Shown in pieces: positions 7,546 to 15,934 of a DNA stretch of 64,000 nt. This DNA is from Geoglobus ahangari (GTDB taxonomy: Archaea; Halobacteriota; Archaeoglobi; Archaeoglobales; Archaeoglobaceae), in contig NZ_CP011267.1 in assembly GCF_001006045.1 (NCBI RefSeq), positions 496,001 through 560,000 of the forward strand, written 5' to 3'. Each line of letters starts with the position of its first letter. Positions within the stretch are counted from its first letter, which is position 1. Position numbers and translations under genes: made by a program. The notes under the pieces were generated by a model. The model did no database searches and was not told the origin of the DNA. It saw nothing but the letters and a program-made list of their open reading frames with translations.

Positions 7546-8042
7546 AGCTCCACCGGCTCGTACTCCCCCTTCTGAACCGCAAGGATCATGAGGTAGAGCA
7601 GGTAGCTCAGCTTGTTGAGCCACTCGACGAGGGTGTAGTCCACAAGCCCGTTCCTGTAAAGGGAGACAACCCTCCTCTCTGCCCTTCTGACAACGCTCCT
7701 CGCAACGCTCAGAACGGCAGAAACCTCATCCCTCTCGAGGATTATGAAGCTCCTCGGAAACTCAACCTCGCCCTCCATCCTCCTGACGATCTCGAGCAGC
7801 TCTTCGAGGTCTGCCTTCGTTATTTTCTCATCCCCACCAACGACCTGCGAGCCTGCCCGGAACATGTTCACCTGCACGTCGTGCAGGATCTTTCTCAGCC
7901 TTTCATCATCAATTTTGGTCTTCGCGAGCCCTATATACGCGTTTGCCTCGTCTATGCTCCCAACAGCCTCTATCCTCAAATCATCTTTGCTGACGAGCTC
8001 CAGATTAAAAAGGTGGGTTTTATCGGAGGTCTTCAAGAGCAC
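7542..8042 (-). CDS. ATP:cob(I)alamin adenosyltransferase, PduO type
   Basis: This 166-residue protein makes adenosylcobalamin, the cofactor of the adjacent mutase. Family blocks seen are [23 protein letters not shown] at the N-terminus, the Arg-rich [16 protein letters not shown] in the middle (ATP-binding and trimer-interface residues), and [13 protein letters not shown] near the end. The usual first motif TxTGDxGxTxLF(G)GxR is shortened to [10 protein letters not shown], and the usual Asp in LNRLSDxLF is replaced by Tyr, so the enzyme diverges from the standard. It overlaps meaB by 10 nt and the winged-helix gene by 4 nt. Confidence 0.85.
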   Translation of the reverse strand: MLLKTSDKTHLFNLELVSKDDLRIEAVGSIDEANAYIGLAKTKIDDERLRKILHDVQVNMFRAGSQVVGGDEKITKADLEELLEIVRRMEGEVEFPRSFIILERDEVSAVLSVARSVVRRAERRVVSLYRNGLVDYTLVEWLNKLSYLLYLMILAVQKGEYEPVEL

Positions 8043-9085
8043 CCCACCCTGAGAAGCCTCTCCACAATCTCCTCAGCGGATGTGTGCGGGTCCTTCTCAC
8101 CCTTGACGACCCTCTCCACGTAGTCCCTGAAGTCTATCCTCTCGTTTCTGCTGAGGATCTGCTTTATCTCGTCCATTATGAGGTCGAACAGCTCTCTGCT
8201 GAGCCTCCTGACCCTCCTCTCGGTCAGCTTGCCGGACTTCTTCAGGTACTCGAAGTGGTCCTCTATTGCCTTCACCAGCTCATCTATACCCTCCCCCTTG
8301 TCGGCCACGGTGGTGATTATGGGGGGCACCCAGTCTTTGGACTTCTTCATCCTCTCGAAGATCTCCCCGCTCTGTACAGCGAGCTCATCGGCATGAGTGG
8401 TCTTGCTCAGTATGTCCACCGCCTCCTGATCCATCATGATCATGGACTTCAGCCACTTCACAGTCTTCTCCGCCCCGCCAAGATCTGCCTTGTTCACCAC
8501 ATAGATGTCTCCGATTTCGAGGATACCGGCCTTGTTTATCTGAATCTCATCTCCCATCTCGGGCATCATGACGACTATGCTCGTGTCGGCAACCTCGACA
8601 ATGTCCACCTCGCTCTGACCCGCCCCAACAGTCTCAACGAGAATCACGTCGAAGCCGAATGCATCGAGGAGCCTTATCACATCCCCCGTCTTGGCCGCAA
8701 GCCCTCCGGCCTTTCCACGAGAGCTCATGCTCCTGAAGAACACTCCCGGGTCGAGCCAGAGGTTCCTGTTCACATCCAGCCCTTCCATCCTGAGCCTGTC
8801 ACCCAGCAGGGCACCGCCTGTGAACGGAGAGCCGGGATCAACGGCAACCACACCAACAGTCTTCCCGACCTCCCTGAACTTCTGGACGAGCTTGCTCACG
8901 GTCGTTGACTTCCCCACACCGGGAAAACCGGTTATGCCGACAACGTGCGCCTTTCCTGTTCTGCTGAAGATTCTCTTCATTATCTCCTTGCCCTCAGGGT
9001 ACTCGTTCTCAACGTACGTTATCGCCCTTGCCAGAGCTCTCCTGTTGCCCTCCTCGATGCCCCTTACTATATCGTCCACGTTCAT
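8033..9085 (-). CDS. meaB: MeaB/ArgK-type GTPase, mutase chaperone
   Basis: A 350-residue G3E-family GTPase that loads and protects the cofactor of adenosylcobalamin-dependent acyl-CoA mutases. Visible motifs are the Walker A box [10 protein letters not shown] near residues 53-62, the switch-region Asp in [22 protein letters not shown], the ETVGAGQSE block (G3) and NKAD (G4). A C-terminal helical dimerisation arm follows. It starts at ATG 9085, overlapping the end of the B12-binding subunit gene by 4 nt, and ends 10 nt inside the adenosyltransferase gene. In isobutyryl-CoA mutases this domain can be fused to the mutase; here it is separate. Confidence 0.92.
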   Translation of the reverse strand: MNVDDIVRGIEEGNRRALARAITYVENEYPEGKEIMKRIFSRTGKAHVVGITGFPGVGKSTTVSKLVQKFREVGKTVGVVAVDPGSPFTGGALLGDRLRMEGLDVNRNLWLDPGVFFRSMSSRGKAGGLAAKTGDVIRLLDAFGFDVILVETVGAGQSEVDIVEVADTSIVVMMPEMGDEIQINKAGILEIGDIYVVNKADLGGAEKTVKWLKSMIMMDQEAVDILSKTTHADELAVQSGEIFERMKKSKDWVPPIITTVADKGEGIDELVKAIEDHFEYLKKSGKLTERRVRRLSRELFDLIMDEIKQILSRNERIDFRDYVERVVKGEKDPHTSAEEIVERLLRVGCS

Positions 9086-9513
9086 GCTTCCGCCTTCTCC
9101 TTAAGCCCCTTCTTCTCCGGAACCTTCTCCCTTATGAAGTCCACGATCTTCTCTATGGGGGTTCCGGGGATGAACACCTCGTCCACGCCCATCTCCTTGA
9201 GCTTCTGGATGTCGTCCTCAGGCACGATTCCGCCCACGATGATGACCATCTCGCTCAGGTCTCCGCCGTACTCCTCGATGTACTTCATGACCTTCGGCAC
9301 GAGCGTCATGTGGGCCCCGCTGTGCAGGGAAATTCCGACAACATCAACATCCTCCTGCACAGCAGCCATAGCAACTTCCTGCGGGGTGCGGTGAAGGCCG
9401 GTGTAGATGACCTCAAAGCCGGCGTCCCTCAAGAACCTCGCAACAACCTTTGCACCCCTGTCGTGACCGTCCAGCCCGACCTTTGCGACGAGAACCCTGA
9501 TCTTCCTATCCAC
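9082..9513 (-). CDS. Acyl-CoA mutase small subunit (B12-binding)
   Basis: A 143-residue cobalamin-binding subunit. It has the signature DGHDRG near residues 14-19 (DxHxxG; the His is the lower axial ligand of cobalt), then SLHSGAH and VGGIVPEDD, the other two blocks that cradle the nucleotide tail. The start is placed at GTG 9513 because GGAGGTGG lies five bases before it and the fold begins directly ([16 protein letters not shown]); a longer frame from 9564 would run back into the large-subunit gene. It works with the catalytic subunit encoded just upstream. Confidence 0.92.
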   Translation of the reverse strand: MDRKIRVLVAKVGLDGHDRGAKVVARFLRDAGFEVIYTGLHRTPQEVAMAAVQEDVDVVGISLHSGAHMTLVPKVMKYIEEYGGDLSEMVIIVGGIVPEDDIQKLKEMGVDEVFIPGTPIEKIVDFIREKVPEKKGLKEKAEA

Positions 9514-9532
9514 CTCTACCACCTCCAAAAAA

Positions 9533-11230
9533 TTAGATGATGATTGGCTTCCTGTACGTGCCATAAACCTCCTTCAGGGTGCCCATAATCTCTCCGACCG
9601 TGGCGTATGACTTGACGGCCTGAAGGATGGCCGGCATGACGTTCTCGTTGTTCTCTGCTGCACTCCTGAGCCACTCGAGAGCTTCCTTCACTGCATCGTT
9701 GTCCCTCTCGGCCTTTATCCTCTTGAGCCTCTCTATCTGCCTCCTCTGCACCTCCTCGTCAACCTTCAGTATCGGGATGTTGAGCTCCTCGTCTATGGTG
9801 AACCTGTTAACTCCGACTATGACCCTTCTGCCCTCCTCCACATCCCTCTGGTATTCCGCTGCAGCCCTGCTGATCTCCTTGACGAAGAATCCGTCCTCTA
9901 TGCCCTTCAGCACTCCCCTGAGCATGCTGCCCTCACCCATCTTCCTGATCTGCTCGATGTACTTCCACGCGAGCTTCTCCATCTTGTCAGTTAGCCATTC
10001 AACGTAGTACGATCCCGCAAGCGGGTCAATTGTGTCAGGTATCCCGCTCTCGTAGGCTATAATCTGCTGCGTCCTCAGAGCAACCCTCACAGCCTCCTCG
10101 CTCGGTAGAGCCCACGCCTCATCGAAGCTGTTGGTGTGAAGGCTCTGCGTTCCTCCAAGCACAGCCGCCATGGCCTGTATCGTCGTTCTGACTATGTTGT
10201 TAAGGGGCTGCTGGGCAGTTAGGGAGCAGCCTGCTGTCTGCGTGTGGAACTTGAGCCACCACGAGCGGGGGTTCTTTGCACCATACTCCTCCCTCATGAT
10301 CTTGGCCCACATCCTCCTTGCCGCCCTGAACTTCGCTATCTCCTCGAAGAAGTTGTTGTGGGAGTTAAAGAAGAAGCTGAGCTGCGGGGCGAGGCGGTCT
10401 ATGTCTATTCCCCTCTCGATTGCCGCCTCAACGTATGCCATTCCGTCCGCTATAGTGAAGGCAAGCTCCTGAACCGCGGTTGAGCCAGCCTCTCTGATGT
10501 GGTAGCCTGAAATGCTGATCAGGTTGAACTTCGGCACGTTCTCCACACCCCACTCGAAGATGTCGGTGATGATCTTGACGGACGGCTCGGGAGGAAGGAC
10601 GAGGGTGTTCTGGGCGTGGAATTCCTTGAGCATGTCGTTCTGGATCGTGCCTCTTAGCTGCTCCCTCGGCACACCCTGCAGATCACCGATGGCAGTGTAC
10701 ATGGCCAGAATTATCGCGGCAGGCGGGTTGATCGTGAAAGATGTGGAGACCTTGTCGAGCGGGATTCCGTCGAAGAGGATTTCGAAGTCCTTGAGCGTAT
10801 CAACGGCAACACCGACCTTCCCCACCTCACCATCTGCAAGAGGATCGTCGCTGTCAATTCCCATGAGCGTCGGGAAGTCGAAGGCCGTGCTCAGCCCTGT
10901 CTGCCCCTCCTTCAGGAGCATCTTCCACCTTGCGTTCGTGTCTTCAGCAGTGCCGAATCCCGAGAACTGCCTCATCGTCCAGAGCCTTCCGCGGTACATT
11001 GTGGGATAAACTCCCCTCGTGTACGGGTATTCTCCGGGATAGCCGATGTCCCTCACGTAGTCCAGATGAGCGATGTCAGTTGGATCGTAAACCCTCTTGA
11101 CCTTGATTCCGGAGAGGGTTTCGAACATCTCGTCTCTCTCGCCGAACCTCTCAAGGTACGGGTTGAGGCACGTCCTCTCCCATTCCTCCCTCTTCTTCTT
11201 TATCTCCTCAATCTTCTTCTCATCCTCCAT
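9533..11230 (-). CDS. B12-dependent acyl-CoA mutase large subunit (annotatable as methylmalonyl-CoA mutase; isobutyryl-CoA mutase residues)
   Basis: A 565-residue TIM-barrel subunit of the methylmalonyl-CoA mutase family. Its numbering falls in register with the Propionibacterium enzyme: the CoA-binding block is YPTMYRGRLWTMRQF, Gln197 is in GTIQND and His244 in SGYHIREAG. The two residues that select the substrate are Phe89 (end of WTMRQF) and Gln207 (in KEFHAQNT). Methylmalonyl-CoA mutase has Tyr89 and Arg207, which holds the free carboxylate; isobutyryl-CoA mutase has Phe and Gln. So the predicted reaction is isobutyryl-CoA to n-butyryl-CoA. The neighbouring acyl-CoA dehydrogenase fits this. 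ATG at 11230; a lysine- and glutamate-rich N-terminal helix precedes the barrel. Confidence 0.92.
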   Translation of the reverse strand: MEDEKKIEEIKKKREEWERTCLNPYLERFGERDEMFETLSGIKVKRVYDPTDIAHLDYVRDIGYPGEYPYTRGVYPTMYRGRLWTMRQFSGFGTAEDTNARWKMLLKEGQTGLSTAFDFPTLMGIDSDDPLADGEVGKVGVAVDTLKDFEILFDGIPLDKVSTSFTINPPAAIILAMYTAIGDLQGVPREQLRGTIQNDMLKEFHAQNTLVLPPEPSVKIITDIFEWGVENVPKFNLISISGYHIREAGSTAVQELAFTIADGMAYVEAAIERGIDIDRLAPQLSFFFNSHNNFFEEIAKFRAARRMWAKIMREEYGAKNPRSWWLKFHTQTAGCSLTAQQPLNNIVRTTIQAMAAVLGGTQSLHTNSFDEAWALPSEEAVRVALRTQQIIAYESGIPDTIDPLAGSYYVEWLTDKMEKLAWKYIEQIRKMGEGSMLRGVLKGIEDGFFVKEISRAAAEYQRDVEEGRRVIVGVNRFTIDEELNIPILKVDEEVQRRQIERLKRIKAERDNDAVKEALEWLRSAAENNENVMPAILQAVKSYATVGEIMGTLKEVYGTYRKPIII

Positions 11231-11260
11231 AATACCACCCCAGTTATCGTGAAAAAGAAA

Positions 11261-12412
11261 TCAGAACTTGCCTAGAAGGCCTTTAGCTATCGTGTTGAGC
11301 TGGATCTCCTTAGTTCCCTCGTATATCTCCGTGATCTTCGCATCCCTGTAGAACCTCTCCACGTCGTTTTCGGCAACGTACCCATACCCGCCGTGCATCT
11401 GTATCGCCTCATCACACACGTGAACGGCGAGCTTTCCTGCGAGATACTTGGCCATGCTCGTCAGGGTTGGGTCAATTCCGTGCTTGTCGTAGTTCCATGC
11501 GGCCTTGTAAATCAGTAGCCTCGTAGCCTCGATCATGGTGCCAAGGTGAGCTATTCTGTGCTGGAGCGCCTGAAACGCGCCGATTGGCTGCCCGAACTGC
11601 TTCCTCTGCTTCACGTAGTCGAGGGTTCTGTCAAACGCGCCCTGAGCAATGCCGAGAGCCTGAGCGGCGATCTCGATCCTGCTCTCGTCGAAGAATTCAA
11701 GAACCTGATAGAACCCGCGGTTGAGCTGGCCGATTATGTCGTCCTCGCTCACCCTCACGTTCTTGAACACGACCTCGGCAGTTGGGGATGACCTTATGCC
11801 GAACTTCCCGTCTATCTTGTTGGTCTCAAGCCCCTCCGCATCCTTTCTGACGAGGAAGGTCGTGAAGCCGCGGTACCTCGGCTGGGCGTTGGGGTCTGTG
11901 ACGGCGAGGACGACGTAGTAGTCCGCGATCGTTCCGTTGGTTATGAATGTCTTCGAGCCGTTTATCACCCACTCGTCCCCATCCTTCTCCGCCTTCGTCT
12001 TTATGGCCGTGAGATCACTCCCAGCCTCTGGCTCGGTGTAGCAGCCGGCCGTTATGGCCTTTCCGCCAGCAACCTTCGGAAGAACCTCCTCCTTCTGCTC
12101 CTCACTGCCGAACCTCATTATTACCTCAGATGAGAAGTCTGAAAGGATTATCGCGCTGCCAATCGTGCTGTCAGCCCTGCAGAACTCCTCAACTATGAGT
12201 ATGTTCTCCAGAATTCCCATTCCCGCTCCGCCGTACTCCTCGGGGAAGTGCACACCGATGAAGCCGAGCTCGCATGCCTTCTTCCAGAGGTCAAACGGGA
12301 ACTCCTCATTCTGATCGTAGTACCTGCCCCTCTCAGCCGTGAACTCGTTCTGCGCAAACTCCCTCGCGGCCTTCTGAATGTCTTTCTGATCCTGAGTGAG
12401 CTCAAATTCCAT
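11261..12412 (-). CDS. Acyl-CoA dehydrogenase
   Basis: A 383-residue flavoprotein of full family length, first gene of the mutase operon. It introduces the alpha,beta double bond into an acyl-CoA and passes electrons to ETF. Seen are the N-terminal helical domain, FPEEYGGAGMG, the middle beta domain with TEPEAGSDL, the FAD/adenine-binding QMHGGYGY, and the catalytic Glu365 in IYEGTKEIQ, which is the position used by short-chain, medium-chain and butyryl-CoA dehydrogenases. ATG 12412 is preceded by GGAGGTG and a TATA-like AATTTAAAC. Beside an isobutyryl-CoA mutase-like enzyme, butyryl-CoA or isobutyryl-CoA is a reasonable substrate; that is inference. Confidence 0.9.
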   Translation of the reverse strand: MEFELTQDQKDIQKAAREFAQNEFTAERGRYYDQNEEFPFDLWKKACELGFIGVHFPEEYGGAGMGILENILIVEEFCRADSTIGSAIILSDFSSEVIMRFGSEEQKEEVLPKVAGGKAITAGCYTEPEAGSDLTAIKTKAEKDGDEWVINGSKTFITNGTIADYYVVLAVTDPNAQPRYRGFTTFLVRKDAEGLETNKIDGKFGIRSSPTAEVVFKNVRVSEDDIIGQLNRGFYQVLEFFDESRIEIAAQALGIAQGAFDRTLDYVKQRKQFGQPIGAFQALQHRIAHLGTMIEATRLLIYKAAWNYDKHGIDPTLTSMAKYLAGKLAVHVCDEAIQMHGGYGYVAENDVERFYRDAKITEIYEGTKEIQLNTIAKGLLGKF

Positions 12413-12556
12413 TCACAACACCTCCAGTTAATGTCAAGTTTTGCCCGCAATAAGTTTAAATTGTTTTCGTAATTTATCAGAATTAATACTAACCGGAAGA
12501 TAAAAGCGCGAAAAAGGGAAAAGAATTTTATTTTAGCGGACGAAAAATAAAGTCGC

Positions 12557-13882
12557 ATGAAAGTATTCATCCTCTCCGGCGGCAAGGGTACGAGGCTTTT
12601 TCCCATCAGCAGGGAGAAGTACCCGAAGCAGTACCTGAAGATATTCGACTCGAAGTCCCTTTTCCAGATGGCCGTGGAAAGGGCGATGAGGATAGGAGAT
12701 GAAGTCGCGATCATCACCAACGACGAGCAGAAGTTCATAGTCCGTGATCAGCTGGACGAGATTAGTGCTGAGGCTGAGATACTCGTTGAGCCCGCATCGA
12801 AGAACACGTTTCCGGCCATAATCTACGCCTCGCTTCACGCTGATGACACGTTCCTCATCACACCCTCAGACCACTTCATAAAAGGCGATCTGGCCAGATA
12901 CATCAGGAGAGCTGAGAAACACGCTGGAGAGTTCATAATAACGTTCGGAATAAAACCAACAAAGCCCCACACGGGCTACGGGTACATCAAGCCCGGGGAA
13001 AGGGCAGGGGAGGTGTTCAGGGTCGAGAGGTTTACGGAGAAGCCTGACATGGAGACCGCGAAGAGGTTCGTCTCCGAAGGGTACCTCTGGAACAGCGGGA
13101 TGTTCCTGACGAGCAGAGAGGTGTTGAGAGAGGAGGTCAGGCGCCACTATCCCGGCCTTTACGAGGCTTTCGAGAAAGATGTCGGGGAGGGGTACAGGAG
13201 ATGCCCGGAGACGAGCTTTGATTACGCGATCATGGAGAGGACGGAGAGGGCAGCGGTGATGGAGCTCGACATCTTCTGGAGCGACCTCGGAAGCTTCGAC
13301 TCGCTCTACGAGGTGATGGAAAAGGATGAGAATGGAAACGCAGTAAGAGGGGAGCTCATCTCCCTTGACTCAAGGAACAACCTCGTGATGTCGGACAGGC
13401 TCGTCTCAGCCATTGGAGTGGAGGATCTGCTGATAGTTGACACGAGGGACGCGCTCCTCATCTCCAAGAAGGGCGTTGCGGAGAGGGTCAGAGAGGTCGT
13501 GAGGATTCTGAAGGAGAGGGGAGATGAGAGGGCTGAGGTGCACACGGTCGTCCACAGGCCTTGGGGGAGCTACGTTCTGCTCGAGAGGGGAGAGAACTAC
13601 TGGATAAAGAGGATCGTCGTGAAGCCGGGTGAGAGGCTGAGCCTCCAGAGGCACATGCACAGGAGCGAGCACTGGATAGTTGTTAGGGGGATGGCCAAGG
13701 TCATCAGCGAGGGGAAGGAATACTTTTTAAGGCCCGGCGAGAGCACGTTTGTTCCGTCTGGAGTTAAGCACAGGCTCGTGAATCCCGGCAGGATACCGCT
13801 CGAGATGATCGAGGTGGCGATTGGGGACTACCTGAGTGAGGACGACATAGAGAGGTTTGACGATGAGTACGGAAGAGGTTGA
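12557..13882 (+). CDS. manC: Bifunctional mannose-1-phosphate guanylyltransferase / mannose-6-phosphate isomerase
   Basis: A 441-residue two-domain enzyme of nucleotide-sugar synthesis. The N-terminal nucleotidyltransferase starts MKVFILSGGKGTRLFPISR, the GTP-binding loop of GDP-mannose pyrophosphorylases, and continues with FTEKPD and GYLWNSGMF. The C-terminal part from about residue 330 is a cupin-type phosphomannose isomerase, with RPWGSY, QRHMHRSEHW and VPSGVKHRLVN holding the metal-binding His residues. It makes GDP-mannose for protein glycosylation and cell-envelope glycans. ATG 12557 stands alone after a divergent promoter region (12413-12556); the stop overlaps the start of the next small gene by 20 nt. 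Confidence 0.93.
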   Translation: MKVFILSGGKGTRLFPISREKYPKQYLKIFDSKSLFQMAVERAMRIGDEVAIITNDEQKFIVRDQLDEISAEAEILVEPASKNTFPAIIYASLHADDTFLITPSDHFIKGDLARYIRRAEKHAGEFIITFGIKPTKPHTGYGYIKPGERAGEVFRVERFTEKPDMETAKRFVSEGYLWNSGMFLTSREVLREEVRRHYPGLYEAFEKDVGEGYRRCPETSFDYAIMERTERAAVMELDIFWSDLGSFDSLYEVMEKDENGNAVRGELISLDSRNNLVMSDRLVSAIGVEDLLIVDTRDALLISKKGVAERVREVVRILKERGDERAEVHTVVHRPWGSYVLLERGENYWIKRIVVKPGERLSLQRHMHRSEHWIVVRGMAKVISEGKEYFLRPGESTFVPSGVKHRLVNPGRIPLEMIEVAIGDYLSEDDIERFDDEYGRG

Positions 13883-14069
13883 GGTTGAGTGTCCGGTCTG
13901 CGGGAAGACCCACAGGCTGGAGAGGAAGGTGGATGTTTTTTACTGCAAGAAGAAGCCACTCGTGCTGCTGAACGACCGGCACGGGTGGAGATTGATGGTG
14001 GTGAAGGAGATAAGCGAGAGGCAGGACAGGGAGCTTGACAGGTTGTGGGGTAGTGAGGATGAAGGGTGA
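13863..14069 (+). CDS. Small zinc-ribbon-like protein
   Basis: A 68-residue protein with CPVCGKTHRLERK at residues 10-22 and a third Cys in VFYCKKK near residue 30, so it could be half of a zinc ribbon or a metal-binding loop. The rest is basic and acidic helix. I do not recognise a family. It begins at ATG 13863 inside the end of manC and overlaps herA by 11 nt, so it is very likely co-translated with both. Confidence 0.6.
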   Translation: MSTEEVEVECPVCGKTHRLERKVDVFYCKKKPLVLLNDRHGWRLMVVKEISERQDRELDRLWGSEDEG

Positions 14070-15585
14070 GGTAGGCAGGATTTTTGGAGAGACCTCTGCC
14101 TTCGAGTTTGAGTTTGTGGTTTTCAATCCGAGGGATGTGAGGAGAGGAGACTACGTAAAGGTGTGGAACGACGTGGAGGGCTGGATTGTAGCCTACGTGA
14201 CGGACGTGATAGCGAAATCTGACGTGAGTGGAGAGGATGTTCTGAAGGGGAGGAACGTTGAGGCTGAGGTCTACATAGCAAAGGCGAGCGTGATTGGGAA
14301 GAGGGAGAACGGAGTTTTGAAGGCTCCAAGAACTCCCTTCGTCCCGGGTGAGAAAGTCTTTCTCGCCGAGGAGAGCTTGGTGGCTGAAGTCCTCGGGATG
14401 AGCGACGATGGGGTCTACCTCGGCCTGCTGGGCGACACGTCGATAAAGGTGAAGCTTGACGTGAACAGCCTCGTTCAGAAGCACGTCTGCATTCTGGCAA
14501 AAACAGGGGGAGGGAAGAGCTACACTGCAGGGGTAATAATAGAGGAACTCATCGAGAAGGGGGTTCCTCTGCTGATCATCGACCCCCACGGAGAGTACGC
14601 ATCGCTCAAGCAGCCCAACGACGTGAAAGAAGAGATGGAGAGGATGGAGGAGTTCGGAATCAGGCCGAAGGGTTACTCCAACATAAGGGTCTACGTTCCT
14701 CCCGGCTCACCATTTGTTGATAGAGCGGATAGTGTGATATATCTGGACGGCAGAAACCTCGATGCAGAGGAGATAATAGAGCTGGGGAACATAACCAGCC
14801 CCTCGGCGCAGGCCCTCCTCTATCAGGTGATAAGGGAGCTTGATGACTACACCCTCGAGGACATAATGGACAGGGTTGAAGAGATAAAGAACAGCAGCAA
14901 GTCGGTCTTGCTTGGTGCTCTGACCAAGATACAGAAGTCCGGCCTCTTCTCCGACAACCCGACACCCATAGACATCCTCCTGCAGAAGGGGAGAGCCGTG
15001 ATACTCGACATGCGGGGAGTTGATCCAGCATATCAGGATCTGATCGTCGCAAGGATATGCGGAAAGCTCTTCGAGATGAGGAAGAGAGAGGAGATCCCGC
15101 CGGGAATGATCGTGATAGAGGAGGCACACAACTTCATCCCGGAGAGGGGGTTCGGAAAGGCTGTCTCCACCCAGATTTTGAGGACGATTGCAAGCGAGGG
15201 CAGGAAGTTCGGTCTGGGTTTGATGGTCATCAGCCAGAGGCCGGCGAGGGTTGACAAGAACGTCATAAGCCAGTGCAACACCCAGATAATTCTCCGCCTG
15301 ACCAACCCCAACGACATAAACGCGGTCAGGAAGGGTGTTGAGGGTCTGACAGCGGAGATGGTCGAGGACATAAAGCGCCTCCCACCCGGCAATGCGGTGA
15401 TAGTCAGCCCCGAACTCGAGCGTCCTGTTATAGTCAGGATCAGGGTCAGGAAGAGCAGGCACGGACATGCGGTCGAGATTTTTGGTGAGAAGAGGGGGGG
15501 AAGGAAGAAGAGCAAGAGCGGAGGGAAGGTTGAGAGGAAGGAGAAGAAGGACGGTGGTTTTCTGAAGAAGATATTCGGTGGTTAA
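14059..15585 (+). CDS. herA: HerA-family bipolar DNA helicase/ATPase
   Basis: A 508-residue HerA/FtsK-superfamily ATPase. An N-terminal HAS-barrel (MKGEVGRIFGETSAFEF onwards) is followed by the Walker A box LAKTGGGKSYTAG near residue 155, Walker B with GMIVIEEAHNFIPE, and the arginine-finger region ISQRPARVDKN. A Lys-rich tail ends the protein. HerA pumps DNA for the NurA nuclease and Mre11-Rad50 in end resection, but none of those genes is adjacent here, so it may be a paralogue with another partner. The start is ATG 14059 (GTG 14053 is also in frame). It is followed with no gap by a UPF0212 gene. Confidence 0.85.
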   Translation: MKGEVGRIFGETSAFEFEFVVFNPRDVRRGDYVKVWNDVEGWIVAYVTDVIAKSDVSGEDVLKGRNVEAEVYIAKASVIGKRENGVLKAPRTPFVPGEKVFLAEESLVAEVLGMSDDGVYLGLLGDTSIKVKLDVNSLVQKHVCILAKTGGGKSYTAGVIIEELIEKGVPLLIIDPHGEYASLKQPNDVKEEMERMEEFGIRPKGYSNIRVYVPPGSPFVDRADSVIYLDGRNLDAEEIIELGNITSPSAQALLYQVIRELDDYTLEDIMDRVEEIKNSSKSVLLGALTKIQKSGLFSDNPTPIDILLQKGRAVILDMRGVDPAYQDLIVARICGKLFEMRKREEIPPGMIVIEEAHNFIPERGFGKAVSTQILRTIASEGRKFGLGLMVISQRPARVDKNVISQCNTQIILRLTNPNDINAVRKGVEGLTAEMVEDIKRLPPGNAVIVSPELERPVIVRIRVRKSRHGHAVEIFGEKRGGRKKSKSGGKVERKEKKDGGFLKKIFGG

Positions 15586-15586
15586 C

Positions 15587-15925
15587 ATGCCGGACTATCT
15601 TGTCGTCCTTCAGGGGGCGTGGGTTGTTAGGAAGGCAAGGAGCGTTAGCGATGCGATGAACATAGCTGTTGCCGAGGCTGGAAAGAGGCTGAGCCCCGAT
15701 CTAGACTTCGTGGACATTGATGTTGGGGACACGGAGTGCCCCAAGTGCCACACACCCCTCAAAAGCGTGTTCATGGTCGCCGGGATGGCGCTGGTTGGCC
15801 TCATCTTCGAGATGAAGGTCTTCAACGCGCAGAATGAGGAGCATGCGGCGAAGATAGCGAAGTACGAGATTGGAAAGAGGCTGCAGAGGGTTCCGCTGGA
15901 GGTGATCGAGGTCAGAAGGATTTAG
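15587..15925 (+). CDS. UPF0212 (DUF555) family protein
   Basis: A 112-residue protein of the archaeal UPF0212/DUF555 family, conserved in euryarchaea but of unknown function. A CPKCHTPLKSVF motif near residues 47-58 suggests a metal site, and the C-terminal half has the conserved stretch ALVGLIFEMKVFNAQNEEHA. The start is ATG 15587 (MPDYLVVLQG), one base after the herA stop. It probably forms one transcript with herA. Confidence 0.82.
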   Translation: MPDYLVVLQGAWVVRKARSVSDAMNIAVAEAGKRLSPDLDFVDIDVGDTECPKCHTPLKSVFMVAGMALVGLIFEMKVFNAQNEEHAAKIAKYEIGKRLQRVPLEVIEVRRI

Positions 15926-15934
15926 CATTAGGGG

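Noticed and set aside
4468-9540. Several long plus-strand frames opposite the CoA-transferase and MeaB genes
   Set aside because: They are antisense frames of GC-rich coding DNA, rich in Leu, Pro and His, with no motifs; the minus-strand genes have complete family motifs.
9514-9564. N-terminal extension of the B12-binding subunit (MARTGSQSSSNF)
   Set aside because: It lies inside the end of the large-subunit gene and before an ideal Shine-Dalgarno site for GTG 9513; the extra residues do not match the fold.
11261-12412. Loss of the catalytic Glu in the first acyl-CoA dehydrogenase
   Set aside because: Unlike the enzyme at 43926-45110, it keeps the Glu in IYEGTKEIQ (Glu365), so it is a standard member.
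12193-12738. Long minus-strand frame across the manC/acyl-CoA dehydrogenase divergent gap
   Set aside because: It is antisense to the start of both real genes, and its sequence is Arg/Ser-rich shadow without any family match.
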